64,000 nt of DNA from Dermacoccus nishinomiyaensis (lineage in GTDB: Bacteria > Actinomycetota > Actinomycetes > Actinomycetales > Dermatophilaceae): contig NZ_UFXX01000001.1 of NCBI RefSeq assembly GCF_900447535.1, positions 1,302,001 to 1,366,000 on the forward strand. Reading direction: 5' to 3'. The notes beneath the pieces were generated by a model. That model searched no databases. It had not been told where the DNA came from and saw nothing but the letters and a program-made list of their open reading frames with translations. The stretch's first letter is position 1; each line of letters starts with the position of its first letter. This document shows, in pieces, positions 28,152 through 37,450 of this stretch. Position numbers and translations under genes: made by a program.

Positions 28152-28616
28152 ATGCCATGGAACCCACCAGAGATTCCCGCCTCCGCCGGCGCACTGCTCT
28201 TCGATCGTTCGGGGCGCCTGCTCATCCTCGAGCCGACATACAAGAGCGGCTGGACGATCCCCGGCGGCGCGATGGAGGCCGACGGCGAGAGTCCATGGGA
28301 CGGATGCCGGCGCGAGGTGCTCGAAGAGACGGGGCTGGTCGTGACGAGCGGACACCTCGTCATCGTCGACACCCGCCCGGGCAAGCTCGAGCGCAAGCTG
28401 GGGCTGCGCTTCCTCTTCGACTGCGGCACCCTCGACGACAAGCAGATTGCCTCGATCCGCCTGCAGGCCGACGAGATCGCCTCCCACCGCTTCGCCGAAC
28501 GCGACGAGGCACTGGCCCTGCTGTCGAAGCCCGTCGGACGGCGCGTCGCGCACGGCTGGGGCGCCCCTCACTGCCTCTACCTCGAGAACGGTCGGCCGGT
28601 CGACGGGGTGAACTGA
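28152..28616 (+). CDS. NUDIX hydrolase
   Basis: The 154-residue protein has a full Nudix box: GGAMEADGESPWDGCRREV continuing into LEETGLV, with the catalytic Glu pair in REVLEETG. It hydrolyses a nucleoside-diphosphate-linked substrate; which one is unclear. The ATG at 28152 opens directly into MPWNPPEIPASAGALLF. It is divergent from the SDR gene. Confidence 0.85.
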   Translation: MPWNPPEIPASAGALLFDRSGRLLILEPTYKSGWTIPGGAMEADGESPWDGCRREVLEETGLVVTSGHLVIVDTRPGKLERKLGLRFLFDCGTLDDKQIASIRLQADEIASHRFAERDEALALLSKPVGRRVAHGWGAPHCLYLENGRPVDGVN

Positions 28617-28792
28617 CGCCCCGGGGCTCACCCATCTGCGGTTGCCTCGGCCTGTTGACGCACCCCGCATCAGCCCGCAGGTCAGGCATCCACGCCCGCG
28701 GGAATGCGGATCGCAGCGCGACATCATAGGCTGGGCATCGAACGGAACGGCGCGCTCAGCGTCGTTGATTCTTCAACGAAGGTGGTATTCGC

Positions 28793-29191
28793 ATGTTCAA
28801 CCCCGGCAAGGCTCTCGGCCGCGCGATGGTCGGTTCGCTGTTCGTCTACGGCGGCCAGAACGCCATCAAGAACCGCGCTCACCTCGTGCCGATGATCGAC
28901 GCCGCGCAGGAGCGCTACGGCCTCAAGGGTCAGCTCCCGCTCACGTCCGAGCAGCTCATCCAGGCCAACGGCGCCGGCATGATCGCCCTCGGCGCGGCGA
29001 TGGGCCTCGGCATCAAGTCGCGTCTCGCCGCCATCGGCCTGCTGCCGTTGCTGGCCGCCACGACGGTCTCCGCCCACAACTTCTGGGACATCAAGGACGA
29101 CCCGCAGGCCCGCAACCAGCAGATGACCGCCTTCTTCGGCAACCTCGCCGCCGCCGGTGGCCTCGTCACCGTCATCATGACGAAGAACTGA
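28793..29191 (+). CDS. DoxX-family membrane protein
   Basis: The 132-residue protein starts with LGRAMVGSLFVYGGQNAIKN, typical of the DoxX family, and has about four membrane helices (IQANGAGMIALGAAMGLGI, LAAIGLLPLLAATTVSA and others) with a conserved AHNFWDIKD loop. DoxX proteins are linked to redox stress and quinone biology; the exact activity is unknown. GAAGGTGG precedes the ATG. Confidence 0.8.
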   Translation: MFNPGKALGRAMVGSLFVYGGQNAIKNRAHLVPMIDAAQERYGLKGQLPLTSEQLIQANGAGMIALGAAMGLGIKSRLAAIGLLPLLAATTVSAHNFWDIKDDPQARNQQMTAFFGNLAAAGGLVTVIMTKN

Positions 29192-29280
29192 CGCACCCGG
29201 CCGTCGAGGTCTGAGACGTATGCGATCGACGGCTGAGGAGTCGCCGTCCGAGAATTCGATGGCGGCCTTGCGCCGCGTCA

Positions 29281-29331
29281 CGCGTGAGAGCCGGAACCCG
29301 GCCTGACAGGGTTCCGGCTCTCACGCGTTTT
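29281..29331 (+). terminator. Intrinsic terminator after the DoxX gene
   Basis: A stem with 19-bp perfect arms (CGCGTGAGAGCCGGAACCC and complement) is followed directly by TTTT, the most classical terminator in the window. Confidence 0.9.
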
Positions 29332-29751
29332 GTCCCGCAGCGGCCAGCGGCGCCAGCGGCGCCTCGGCTCTCAACGCGTGTCACCGCGACGCACGTAGCG
29401 CCGGGCATCCGACGTGATCGGGCTCGGCTCTCGCCGAATTGGTGGGCGGAGAACAGATCGGAAACCTCCCCGATCGCTTCCGATGGCCTGGCGAGCTTCT
29501 GCGACATCGACGAAACGCGTGCGCACCTCACGAGTCGACCTGGCACGTTCAGACCCTAGGCGCGAAGTGACGATAAGACGTCGACCAGCCCTATGTGCAC
29601 GCGCACTCGATGAGCGACGGCTCGTGCCAGTGGGGTGTACCCACCCCACGAAAGTAGGCACCCTCTCAGGTGTGCACTTTCGAAGATGCGGAATCTAGGG
29701 ACGGTCCTCTTGGTGGTTTCCCTCGTTGAGGTGGCCGGTCTTGCCGGATGG
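29332..29751. other. Gene-free stretch, possibly decayed
   Basis: About 420 bp between the terminator and the 3' end of the second SDR gene. No frame shows a ribosome site and a recognisable domain. The base composition is slightly less GC-rich than its neighbours. It may be decayed coding DNA at the edge of the scarred region. Confidence 0.4.
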
Positions 29752-30477
29752 TCAGGCGATGCGTGCGCCGCCGTCGACGTGGATGGTCTCGCCGGTTACG
29801 AACGACCCTTCGAGCAGCCACAGGACGGCACGTGCGATGTCGTCGTTCCGCCCCACTCGGCCGACCAGGGTCGCGCGCCCGGAGTCCTCGAGAAATTCGT
29901 GCTTCGCGTTGTCTCCCATCGCATCCCAGCTGCCGGAATCGATGATGCCGGGCGAGATCGCGTTGACCCTGATGGGAGCGAGCTCCTTTGCGAGATGCGT
30001 GACGGCGTAGGTGACCGCCCCGTTCGTGATGCCCATGACGGCGTATCCGGGCGACGGGTTCCACGCGGCGACGCCGGAGAACAGCAGAAGGCTGCCGTCG
30101 GGGCGAACTGTCTTGGCTGCATGCTTCGCCAGCAACATCGGACCGATCACCTTCGCCTCGAAGGCGGAGACGACATGATCGTGGTCGAGCTGCGAGACCG
30201 GCACGTTGTGATGCGCAGACGCGGTGGTGACGATGTGATCGAGTGGTCCGACCTCGTCCAGAGCGCGCACGATGCTGTCTTCGTCGGTGATGTCGATGCT
30301 GACAGCTCGCGCTCCGGGGATCCGCTCAGCGGCCTCGCGCGCTTTCACCAGGTCGCGAGCACCGATGACAGGTGTTGCCCCTGCTTCGTGGATGGCGTTC
30401 GCGATGGCGAACCCGATATCGCGCGCGCCGCCGATGATGAGGATGTTCTGGCTGGCCAGGGGCAGGGTGGCACTCAT
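29752..30477 (-). CDS. SDR-family oxidoreductase
   Basis: The 241-residue enzyme is a short-chain dehydrogenase with a glycine motif variant (IIGGARDIGFAIA). The usual Ser-Tyr-Lys set is altered: the catalytic Ser region reads LLFSGVAAW and the YxxxK position reads YAVMGITN, so the Lys is replaced. Such divergent members may be inactive or use another mechanism. The C-terminal WLLEGSFVTGETIHVDGG is classical. It lies 45 bp downstream of an MFS relic, as if once in an operon with a transporter. Confidence 0.8.
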   Translation of the reverse strand: MSATLPLASQNILIIGGARDIGFAIANAIHEAGATPVIGARDLVKAREAAERIPGARAVSIDITDEDSIVRALDEVGPLDHIVTTASAHHNVPVSQLDHDHVVSAFEAKVIGPMLLAKHAAKTVRPDGSLLLFSGVAAWNPSPGYAVMGITNGAVTYAVTHLAKELAPIRVNAISPGIIDSGSWDAMGDNAKHEFLEDSGRATLVGRVGRNDDIARAVLWLLEGSFVTGETIHVDGGARIA

Positions 30478-30522
30478 GGGGTTCTCCCTTGCGTTGCGAT
30501 AATGAGATGCGTTGTGCGGGGA

Positions 30523-30693
30523 TCAGATGTGGCGACGCTCGCGCGCGTCCAGTCGCAGGGTGACAAAGGCAAGGGCCAACCCCGCTGCGGTCATCATAGC
30601 GCCGACGATGTTGGCCGAGGCGTACCCGAAACCGGCCCCGATGGCGGCGCCAGCGAGCCACGCAGACGGTCCGTTCGAGCCGACTGCTTCCAT
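30523..30693 (-). pseudogene. C-terminal relic of an MFS transporter
   Basis: About 57 residues resemble the last two membrane helices of an MFS drug-type transporter (NGPSAWLAGAAIGAGFGYAS, then ANIVGAMMTAAGLALAFVTL), ending in a basic tail. The remaining ten helices are missing; the upstream sequence shows no transmembrane coding. It is therefore a truncated remnant upstream of the SDR gene. Confidence 0.55.
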
Positions 30694-30883
30694 CGCACGA
30701 GGTGCCTGAACGCTTCCAGGGCCGGTCTGCCTCGACTTTGCGCAAGCGGGTGGCTCCGGGCCCGACTGTGCAATGTCCGAGGCGTGTCGTGTGCAAAGTA
30801 CGGCGCATCTCGACATCGGTCAGCCGCATTCCTGGGCTATTGCAAAGGCCTGGTTTGAGCCAGTTGCCCAGGTTTGCCGGTGA

Positions 30884-30931
30884 ACGTGTGAGTGGGGCCC
30901 CGCCAAATGCGGCGGGGCCCCACTCACACGT
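30884..30931. terminator. Bidirectional terminator downstream of fdhA
   Basis: A perfect 21-bp-arm hairpin beginning ACGTGTGAGTGGGGCCCCGC with an AAATGC loop, 16 bp after the fdhA stop on the minus strand. Confidence 0.85.
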
Positions 30932-30947
30932 CAGGGGTGCAAGACGA

Positions 30948-32141
30948 TCAGTGCTTGATCATCCCGTGCGGGTCGATGATGTACTTCTCGTCCGAACCCT
31001 CGTTGAACTTCACGTATGCGTCAGGGGCCTCGTCGAGGCTGATGACCTTGGTGTTGAGCATGTCGCTCAGGTAGGGCATGCGGTCCCACAGGATGGCCAT
31101 CATGAGTTCACGGTTGTAGTGCATGATCGGCGCCTGGCCCGCAGAGATGCGGGGCGACTTGATCCACACCTTGCCGAAGTCGAGCGGGAAGGTGCCTTCC
31201 TTGCCTTCCTGCGTCGGCGCGAGCGGGTCCGGCCCGTAGACACCGATGACGCCCGTGGCGCCGCCGGCTCGGGTTGCGTCCATGACCTGGTTGATCGCGG
31301 CCTGCGGCATGAGCTTGTCCGCGTCGGAGCCGATGCCGTGAGCTTCGGCTCCGACGTAGTCGACGGCGCTGTCGACCATCGGCTCACCGAGGATGGCCTC
31401 GATCTGGTCGGTCAGGGGCACGTCCTTGGACAGGTCGATGGTCTCGCAGCCGCTGCGCTTGACGAGGTCGAGTCGCTTCTGGTCGTAGTCGCCGACGATG
31501 ATGCACGACGCACCGAGCAGGCGGGCCGCAGCAGCGCCGCAGCGTCCGACGGGGCCAGCGCCGGCGATATACACGGTGGAGCCCGGCTTGGCGCCGGCTT
31601 CCATGAGACCGTGGAATGCGGTGGGGAGGATGTCCGACAGCAGCGCCAGGTCGCGGATCTTCTCCATGGCCTGGTCCTTGTCGGGGAAGCGCAGGAGCTG
31701 GAAGTCGGCGTAGGGTACGAACATGTACTCGGCCTGGCCGCCGTCCCAGTTACCCAGGTTGAAGCCGTAGGCGGCGCAGGAGGCGTCGGGGTTCGTCGTC
31801 TCGCACACCTCGGTGTGGCGGGCGCGGCAGTTGCGGCAGCGGCCGCAGGCGACGTTGAAGGGGACGGAGACGAGGTCGCCCTCGGACAGGAACTCGACGT
31901 CAGGGCCGACCTCGACGACCTGCCCAGTCATCTCGTGACCCATGAGCATGCCCTCGGGCACCGGGAACGAACCGCGGTAGATGTGCAGGTCGGACCCGCA
32001 GATGTTCGTTGCGACGATCTTGAGGATGACGCCGTGCGGGGCCTTCTGGCCGTTCGGCATCTCGAGCTTGGGGTAATCGACGGTGTCGACTCGCATGTCT
32101 TCGGTACCGTGGAACACCACGGCGCGGTTACCAGTTGCCAT
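30948..32141 (-). CDS. fdhA: Glutathione-independent, zinc-dependent formaldehyde dehydrogenase
   Basis: The 397-residue MDR enzyme has catalytic zinc ligands in TNICGSDLHIYRG and MGHEMTGQV. The structural zinc Cys cluster is complete (ACGRCRNCRARHTEVC), and the family-specific loop is TTNPDASCAAYGFNLGNWDG. The Rossmann motif is AGAGPVGRCGAAA. Pseudomonas putida-type FdhA oxidises formaldehyde to formate with tightly bound NAD+. Length and motifs fit well. AAGGAG lies nine bases before the ATG at 32141. It stands alone between the terminator and a mobile-element scar. Confidence 0.9.
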   Translation of the reverse strand: MATGNRAVVFHGTEDMRVDTVDYPKLEMPNGQKAPHGVILKIVATNICGSDLHIYRGSFPVPEGMLMGHEMTGQVVEVGPDVEFLSEGDLVSVPFNVACGRCRNCRARHTEVCETTNPDASCAAYGFNLGNWDGGQAEYMFVPYADFQLLRFPDKDQAMEKIRDLALLSDILPTAFHGLMEAGAKPGSTVYIAGAGPVGRCGAAAARLLGASCIIVGDYDQKRLDLVKRSGCETIDLSKDVPLTDQIEAILGEPMVDSAVDYVGAEAHGIGSDADKLMPQAAINQVMDATRAGGATGVIGVYGPDPLAPTQEGKEGTFPLDFGKVWIKSPRISAGQAPIMHYNRELMMAILWDRMPYLSDMLNTKVISLDEAPDAYVKFNEGSDEKYIIDPHGMIKH

Positions 32142-32309
32142 GTCTTTCACTCCTTCGACCGCCCCAGCTCGAAGCGGCCCGTCGAGGGGCCCGTGGATTA
32201 CGGGTCTGCCTGTAGCTAACCAGAGTGCGGTTGTTTGTTCCAGCCCGATGCAACCGCGTCGGGGCATCCATATCGCGAGTTGAATCGCCCCGGGTTCGGT
32301 AGAGACTGT
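32142..32309. other. fdhA upstream region
   Basis: Promoter-side DNA of fdhA. It carries no recognised gene and continues into the decayed helicase/methylase fragment at 32310-32529. That fragment and this stretch together make the 385-bp gap without an intact gene. Confidence 0.4.
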
Positions 32310-32529
32310 CAGTCGGCGCCAGGATCGACAGCATGGCAGCACCAGGGACTGCCGAAGAGTCGATTGCACCCCAACTCGACCAGCGCCATCACACGCTGCT
32401 CAACCGCTGTCGCCGGGCGCTGCTCGTCGCGCACCTGCCGACTGGTGGTCATGGGGGCGAGGTTCGCCGCGAAGCGCGCCTTCGGCCCAGACGGAGCCAG
32501 ATCGCCCTGGCTCGCGGGCCGGAACGTTA
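32310..32529 (-). pseudogene. N-terminal relic of a mobile-element helicase/N6-adenine methylase
   Basis: On the minus strand the sequence reads TFRPASQGDLAPSGPKARFA, then AANLAP and RDEQRPATAVEQRVMA. A frameshift follows and the message continues as RWSSWGAI. That string (F-R-P-x-x-Q-x-D-L-A-P-S-G ... R-P-A-T-x-x-E-Q-x-V-x-A-R-W-S-x-W-G-A) is the conserved start of large SNF2-type helicase/methylase proteins carried by actinobacterial plasmids and integrative elements. No downstream domains follow; the match stops near 32365. It begins immediately after the stop of the small gene at 32527-32862. Confidence 0.6.
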
Positions 32530-32862
32530 CGGCCTGTTCGCCAGCAACGTCCTCAACTGCGCCGCTGCCTCGTTCGCCGCCTGCTCGCTCATCTGCGACG
32601 GGTCCAACCCGATCAGCGGGCGAACCTGCAGCATCCAGTCCAGCCTCGCCTGCTGATTTGGGTCGTAGCTGACCTGCGGCAGGCCCTCCTCCTCGGCGAT
32701 GTCCTCTGCCTCGTCGCGGCCTCGTCCACCATCGTCTTCTCCCACACGCTCGGAATCGGCACAAACGCCACCTGGCTCCAATCCGGGACCGGACTCGCGG
32801 GCGGAATCCGCAGTCTCGCCTGCCTCCGGCTCGGCCATGCCGAAAGGCCGAGGACGAGTCAT
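32527..32862 (-). CDS. Hypothetical small acidic protein next to a mobile-element relic
   Basis: The 111-residue protein has an acidic, disordered N-terminal half and a predicted helical C-terminus (QQARLDWMLQVRPLIGLDPS, then QMSEQAANEAAAQLRTLL). I do not recognise a domain. It directly precedes the helicase/methylase relic on the same strand, so it was probably part of the same mobile element. The start is uncertain (ATG 32862 or 32838). Confidence 0.4.
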   Translation of the reverse strand: MTRPRPFGMAEPEAGETADSARESGPGLEPGGVCADSERVGEDDGGRGRDEAEDIAEEEGLPQVSYDPNQQARLDWMLQVRPLIGLDPSQMSEQAANEAAAQLRTLLANRP

Positions 32863-32909
32863 GACGCTCGCCGCGAGGGTGGTCGTGGCGCAAGGGCCGT
32901 CATCGATCG

Positions 32910-33851
32910 TCAGTTGACGCGGGTGGGCAGCTCCTGGCCCGCACGGTGGGCGTCGATGTTCGCAAGGACGACGTCGGCCATCGCGCGGCGCGTCTCGTGC
33001 GTCGCGCTCGCGACGTGCGGGGTGATGACGACCGTGTCGAGGTCGCATAGCTCCTGCGGGATGCCTGGCTCGTCGGTGAACACGTCGAGCGCGGCGCCCG
33101 CGATCGCGTCATGCTGCAACGCCTCGATGAGCGCCTCCTGGTCGACGACGCTGCCCCGCGCAATATTGACGAGGTAGCCGTTTTCACCGAGGGCAGCGAG
33201 CACGTCGGCGTCGACGAGCGCCTTCGTCTGCGCGCCGCCAGGAGTCGCGACGACGAGGACGTCGGCCCATTCGGCCAGCGCCGCGGGGCTCTCCTCGTAG
33301 TCGTAGGCGACGTCCTTGCGCGAACGATTGTGGTACCTGATCTCGCAGCGGAACCCTTCGAATCGCGTCGCGATGGCCTGCCCGATGCGGCCGAGACCGA
33401 AGATGCCGACCTTCGCTCCGGTGACGCGCCGCTGCAGCGGGTACGGGCCGTCACTCTTCCAACGACCCTGTCGCGCATACCGATCCGAGGCGGAGATGGC
33501 GCGCATGACGTCGATCGTCAGGCCGATGGCGAGGTCGGCGACACAGTCGTCGAGGACGTCGGGGGTGTTCGTCACCGGGATGCCACGCGCGGTGGCCGCG
33601 TCGACGTCGGTGGCGTCGTACCCGACGCCGAAGTTGGCGATGAGTTCGAGGTTCGGCAACGCGTCGATGAGGCGCGCATCCGCTCCGACGCCCGCACTGC
33701 TGACAACGACGCGGATGTCAGCGGCGTGATCGTCGAGCATCGCGCGTCGGTCAGCGCCACCGCGTGGCCAGGTCAAGGCGCCGTCATCGACGAGCTGCTC
33801 GACGAGCGGCGGGTACAGCCCGCCGGCGCCCAGGATCAGTGTGTCGCTCAT
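32910..33851 (-). CDS. D-isomer specific 2-hydroxyacid dehydrogenase
   Basis: The 313-residue enzyme has the NAD-binding motif GIFGLGRIGQAIA, the substrate Arg region VNIARGSVVD, the Glu region LDVFTDEPGIP and the catalytic His in ITPHVASATHETR. It reduces a 2-keto acid such as hydroxypyruvate, glyoxylate or phenylpyruvate. The N-terminal half keeps ANFGVGYDATDVDAATARGI, seen in GhrB/hydroxypyruvate reductase relatives. Its neighbours are relics, so context gives no substrate hint. Confidence 0.88.
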   Translation of the reverse strand: MSDTLILGAGGLYPPLVEQLVDDGALTWPRGGADRRAMLDDHAADIRVVVSSAGVGADARLIDALPNLELIANFGVGYDATDVDAATARGIPVTNTPDVLDDCVADLAIGLTIDVMRAISASDRYARQGRWKSDGPYPLQRRVTGAKVGIFGLGRIGQAIATRFEGFRCEIRYHNRSRKDVAYDYEESPAALAEWADVLVVATPGGAQTKALVDADVLAALGENGYLVNIARGSVVDQEALIEALQHDAIAGAALDVFTDEPGIPQELCDLDTVVITPHVASATHETRRAMADVVLANIDAHRAGQELPTRVN

Positions 33852-33925
33852 GCCCTCATCGTGGCATCCCGGTCACGCTCGAGCCGATGCGCCCCGCGAC
33901 GCGCGCGGCACCACGGAGCGGGGCA

Positions 33926-34215
33926 CCCAAGTCCTACGTGTCGGCCGCCAGCGTCTGGGAGACGACGATCAAGGTGCTCTCCGGCAAGCTGTCCGGGCCT
34001 GACGACATCACGACCCTCTGCGGGCGGCCGGGCTCTTCGAGTTGCCCGTTCTTCCTTGGCATGCCGATGAGGCGGCGCGCGTCAGCAGCGAACTGCCCCA
34101 CCGCGACCCGTTCGACGCGATGCTCGTCACCCAGGCAGCCCTCGAAGACCTGACCCTGGTGACAGCCGACCGCCATCTTCTCGGCACCTCGCTCTGCCGC
34201 ACCCTCGACGCCTCG
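33926..34215 (+). pseudogene. Frameshifted, truncated PIN-domain (VapC-type) toxin
   Basis: The first segment reads YVSAASVWETTIKVLSGKL, the middle of a PIN ribonuclease toxin. Around 34013-34017 one base is lost and the reading continues in another frame as RAAGLFELPVLPWHADEAAR, HRDPFDAMLVTQAALEDLTL and VTADRHLL, the conserved C-terminal half. The acidic residues of RDPFD and TADR are kept, but the N-terminal strand with the first Asp is absent. No antitoxin gene adjoins it, so it is a dead toxin fragment. Confidence 0.7.
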
Positions 34216-34342
34216 CGCCGAAGACGACCAAGCGAGCTCCTGGCCGAGCCTGCGAGGTCAGCCCCCACCCCCACGCTGACGACGATCAAGCGAGCCCGCT
34301 GGGCGAGCGCTGAGGAGTCAGCGTCAAAGATCATCGAACTCC

Positions 34343-34380
34343 GGGTGACCGGGCAGCGCGCTCGCGCTGCCCGGTCACCC
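34343..34380. terminator. Terminator hairpin at the end of ppc
   Basis: GGGTGACCGGGCAGCGCG pairs with its complement around a short loop. It overlaps the last codons of ppc. Confidence 0.75.
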
Positions 34381-37281
34381 CGAGTTGCGCAGCGCTGTCG
34401 CCAGTCCGTTCATCGTGAGCAGGATGCCGCGTTTGAGTTGGGGGTCATCGTCGCCGGCGCGGTAGCGGCGCAGGAGTTCGACCTGCAGGTGGTTGAGGGG
34501 CTCGAGGTAGGGGAAGCGGTTGAAGACGGAACGTTTGAGAGCGGCGTTGTCCCACAGCAGGTCGTCGTGGCCGGTGATCTTCTCGTACATGGCGAGGGTG
34601 CGGGCGTGTTCGTCGCGGATCTTGTCGAACACGCGCGCTCGCAGGTCGGCGTCTTCGACGAGTTCGGCGTATTCGGCGGCGAGTCCGAGGTCGGATTTCG
34701 CCATGACCTGCGCCATGTTGGAGATGACGGAGCGGAAGAACGGCCAGCGTTCGACGTAGCCGCGCAGTTGCGCGAGGCGCGCGTCGTCGTCACCGATCCA
34801 GCGTTCGAGGGCGGTGCCCGTGCCATACCAGCCGGGCAGCATGACGCGGCACAGCGACCACGACATCACCCACGGGATGGCGCGCAGGTCGGCGATCGAC
34901 GACGTCGGTTTGCGTGAGCTGGGGCGGGAGCCGATGTTGAGTTCGCCGATCTCGGCGACGGGCGTCGACGTCTTGAAGTAGTCGACGAATCCGTCGGTGC
35001 GGTGCACGAGGTCGCCGTACGCCTCGCGGGCGAGGGCGGCGATCTCGTCCATCGCGGCGTAGGCGTCGTCGACCTCGGACGGTTCGAGACCCTCGACGTC
35101 GAGCAGGGACGACTCGATCGTCGCGGAGACGAGTGCCTCGAGGTTGCGCGTGGCGAGCTTCGGTTCGGCGTACTTGGCGGCGATGATCTCGCCCTGTTCG
35201 GTGAGGCGCAGCGAGCCACGCACGGCGCCCGGCGGTTGCGCGAGGATCGCGTCGTAGCTCGGGCCACCACCACGTCCGACGGTGCCGCCGCGGCCGTGGA
35301 ACAGCCGCAGTCGGATGCCGGCTTCTTCGGCCACCTCGACGAGGTCGAGTTCCGCGCGGTACAGCGCCCAGTTGGCGGCCATGTAGCCGCCGTCCTTGTT
35401 CGAGTCGCTGTAGCCGAGCATGACCTCCTGCAGCCCTCCGCCCTTGCGTGCAGGTGCACCCGGGTGCATCTGCACGCAGTGGGTGTCGGCGGGCGGCGCC
35501 TTCGAATCGACGAGGGCGCGGTAGGCGGGGACGGCGAGCGCCGCGCGCAGCGTCGTCGCGGAGACCTGCAGATCCTCGATCGTCTCGAACAGGGGCACGA
35601 TGTTGACGCTGCAGCGCGGACCGTCTGGCGTCACCGTCAGCAGCCCGGCCTCCTTGAGCAGGACGGCCGTCTCGAGCATGTCGGACACGCTCGTGCACAT
35701 CGAGATGACGTGGTTCGGCACGGCCTTCTCACCGAACGTCCTGACGGCGTGTGCGGCGGCCGCGGTGATCGCGAGTTCCTTCGTCGTCGTCTCGCTGAAC
35801 GTCGCATTCGGCCCGGCGAGGGGACGGTTGTTCGCGAGCTCCGCGGTGAGCAGCTCGACGCGGGCGTCCTCGTCGAGCGCGGCGTAGTCGTCGCAGACGC
35901 CGGCCCAGGCGAACAGCTCCGCGATGGTCGCCTCGTGCGTCTCGGAGTTCTGGCGCAGGTCGAGGCCGTAGAGGTGAAAACCGAACGTGCGCACCGCTTC
36001 TCGCAGCGTGGCGAGTCGGTCGTCGGCGATCAGGTCGTCACTGGTGCTGCGCAGCGAGGCGTCGATGACGTCGAGGTCGGCGAGGAACTCCTCGGGCGTC
36101 GCATAGGCGACGTACGGGTCGTCAGCCTCACCGCCCTGCCCCGCGCCGACGGCGCCGGCTGGCCCAGCCGCGCCCGCCGCGCCCGCCGCGCCGGGATCGC
36201 CCGCATCAGCCCCCACGACGACCCCATGCGTCTCCATGAGTCGGTCGTGCACGTACGACAACGCCTGACGGTAGGGCTCGTCGTCGCGCGCGTCACCGGC
36301 GTCAGCCGCGTGCTGCGCGAGGGCCAGCAACTCGTCCGTGACGGGCGCCATGCGTCGGGAGAGCGACAGGCTCGTCTGCAGCTTGTCGAGCTCGTCGAGG
36401 TAGTGATCGAGCGCCGTCTCCGCGGCACGGCGTGTGGCGTAGGCGACGACGTCACCCGTGACGTTGGGGTTGCCGTCACGGTCGCCACCGATCCACGAAC
36501 CAGCCTGCAGCACAGGATCATCCGCGATTCCAGCGCCCGGGAGCAGGGCCGCGAACGCGTCACGCAGCTCGGCGTTGAGCGTCGGCATCACCTCGAAGAA
36601 CGCGGCGTCGTACCAGCGCAGGCCCGCGTCGATCTCGTCGGTGATCGTGATCTTGCTCAGCCGGATGAGGGCCGTCTGCCACAGCGTCAGCACCCACAGC
36701 TTGATCTGGCGCAGGTTCTCCGCATCCTCGCTCGGGTCGAGCTGCATGCGCGTGCGCTCCCGCATGAGGCGCTTGATGTGGCTCTGCGCCTCGAAGACGG
36801 TGCGGCGGCGCGTCTCCGTCGGGTGCGCCGTGATGACGGGAACGACGGTGGCGCCCGCCAGCCGCTCGGAGGCCGTGTCACCGTCGATATGGGCGCCGGC
36901 GAGCTTGCGGAAGGTCGCCGCGAGCGAGCCGTCCTGCGGATCCTCCCCCGCCGCGACGTGAGCGGCGCGGCGACGCTCACGGTGCAGATCCTCCGCGATG
37001 TTCGCGAGCAACGCGAAGTGGCTGAACGCTCGGATGACGTGGAGGGCGTCGCGCGTCGACAGCCCCGTCAGCGTGTCGCCGAACGACGCGCGGTCGACCT
37101 CCTGACGACGGACCCCGAACGCCCTGACCCGGGCGTCCTCGACGAGGCCGAAGACGCGTTCACCCTCGTGCTCGCGGATGACGTCACCGAGCAACCCGCC
37201 GAGCAGACGGATGTCGTCGCGCAGCGGCTCGGTGGCCGAGCGGTCCGCGTCAGTGGTCGTGAAGTGCAGAAGTTCTGACAT
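34375..37281 (-). CDS. ppc: Phosphoenolpyruvate carboxylase
   Basis: The 968-residue enzyme converts PEP and bicarbonate to oxaloacetate, refilling the TCA cycle. Visible signatures are [16 protein letters not shown] (catalytic His153), [18 protein letters not shown], the glycine-rich [14 protein letters not shown] loop, the allosteric and active-site region GSRPSSRK and the C-terminal [13 protein letters not shown] low-complexity Gly/Ala/Pro insertion ([20 protein letters not shown]) lies in a surface region near residue 355 and is unusual for the family. The gene stands alone. Confidence 0.96.
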   Translation of the reverse strand: MSELLHFTTTDADRSATEPLRDDIRLLGGLLGDVIREHEGERVFGLVEDARVRAFGVRRQEVDRASFGDTLTGLSTRDALHVIRAFSHFALLANIAEDLHRERRRAAHVAAGEDPQDGSLAATFRKLAGAHIDGDTASERLAGATVVPVITAHPTETRRRTVFEAQSHIKRLMRERTRMQLDPSEDAENLRQIKLWVLTLWQTALIRLSKITITDEIDAGLRWYDAAFFEVMPTLNAELRDAFAALLPGAGIADDPVLQAGSWIGGDRDGNPNVTGDVVAYATRRAAETALDHYLDELDKLQTSLSLSRRMAPVTDELLALAQHAADAGDARDDEPYRQALSYVHDRLMETHGVVVGADAGDPGAAGAAGAAGPAGAVGAGQGGEADDPYVAYATPEEFLADLDVIDASLRSTSDDLIADDRLATLREAVRTFGFHLYGLDLRQNSETHEATIAELFAWAGVCDDYAALDEDARVELLTAELANNRPLAGPNATFSETTTKELAITAAAAHAVRTFGEKAVPNHVISMCTSVSDMLETAVLLKEAGLLTVTPDGPRCSVNIVPLFETIEDLQVSATTLRAALAVPAYRALVDSKAPPADTHCVQMHPGAPARKGGGLQEVMLGYSDSNKDGGYMAANWALYRAELDLVEVAEEAGIRLRLFHGRGGTVGRGGGPSYDAILAQPPGAVRGSLRLTEQGEIIAAKYAEPKLATRNLEALVSATIESSLLDVEGLEPSEVDDAYAAMDEIAALAREAYGDLVHRTDGFVDYFKTSTPVAEIGELNIGSRPSSRKPTSSIADLRAIPWVMSWSLCRVMLPGWYGTGTALERWIGDDDARLAQLRGYVERWPFFRSVISNMAQVMAKSDLGLAAEYAELVEDADLRARVFDKIRDEHARTLAMYEKITGHDDLLWDNAALKRSVFNRFPYLEPLNHLQVELLRRYRAGDDDPQLKRGILLTMNGLATALRNSG

Positions 37282-37450
37282 GTTCGCCAGTATGCCGAGG
37301 CCGGCCCCCGCGTTTCAGCGGCGTCCAGGCCGTGTCACACGCCCGAAACACGCTTGCGCCACAGCGTGTTCGAGCTCGGGGGATGCGGCAATGACCTGAC
37401 GTGCACGAAATGGCGCGGCTGGGCCCTGCGTTCGCCGCGCGATGCAGCCC

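Noticed and set aside
29371-29661. A 96-codon minus-strand frame in the 29.3-29.7 kb gap
   Set aside because: No ribosome site, Arg/Ser-rich shadow-like composition and no domain.
35002-37278. A 758-codon plus-strand frame opposite ppc
   Set aside because: Antisense shadow of phosphoenolpyruvate carboxylase, no ribosome site or motif.
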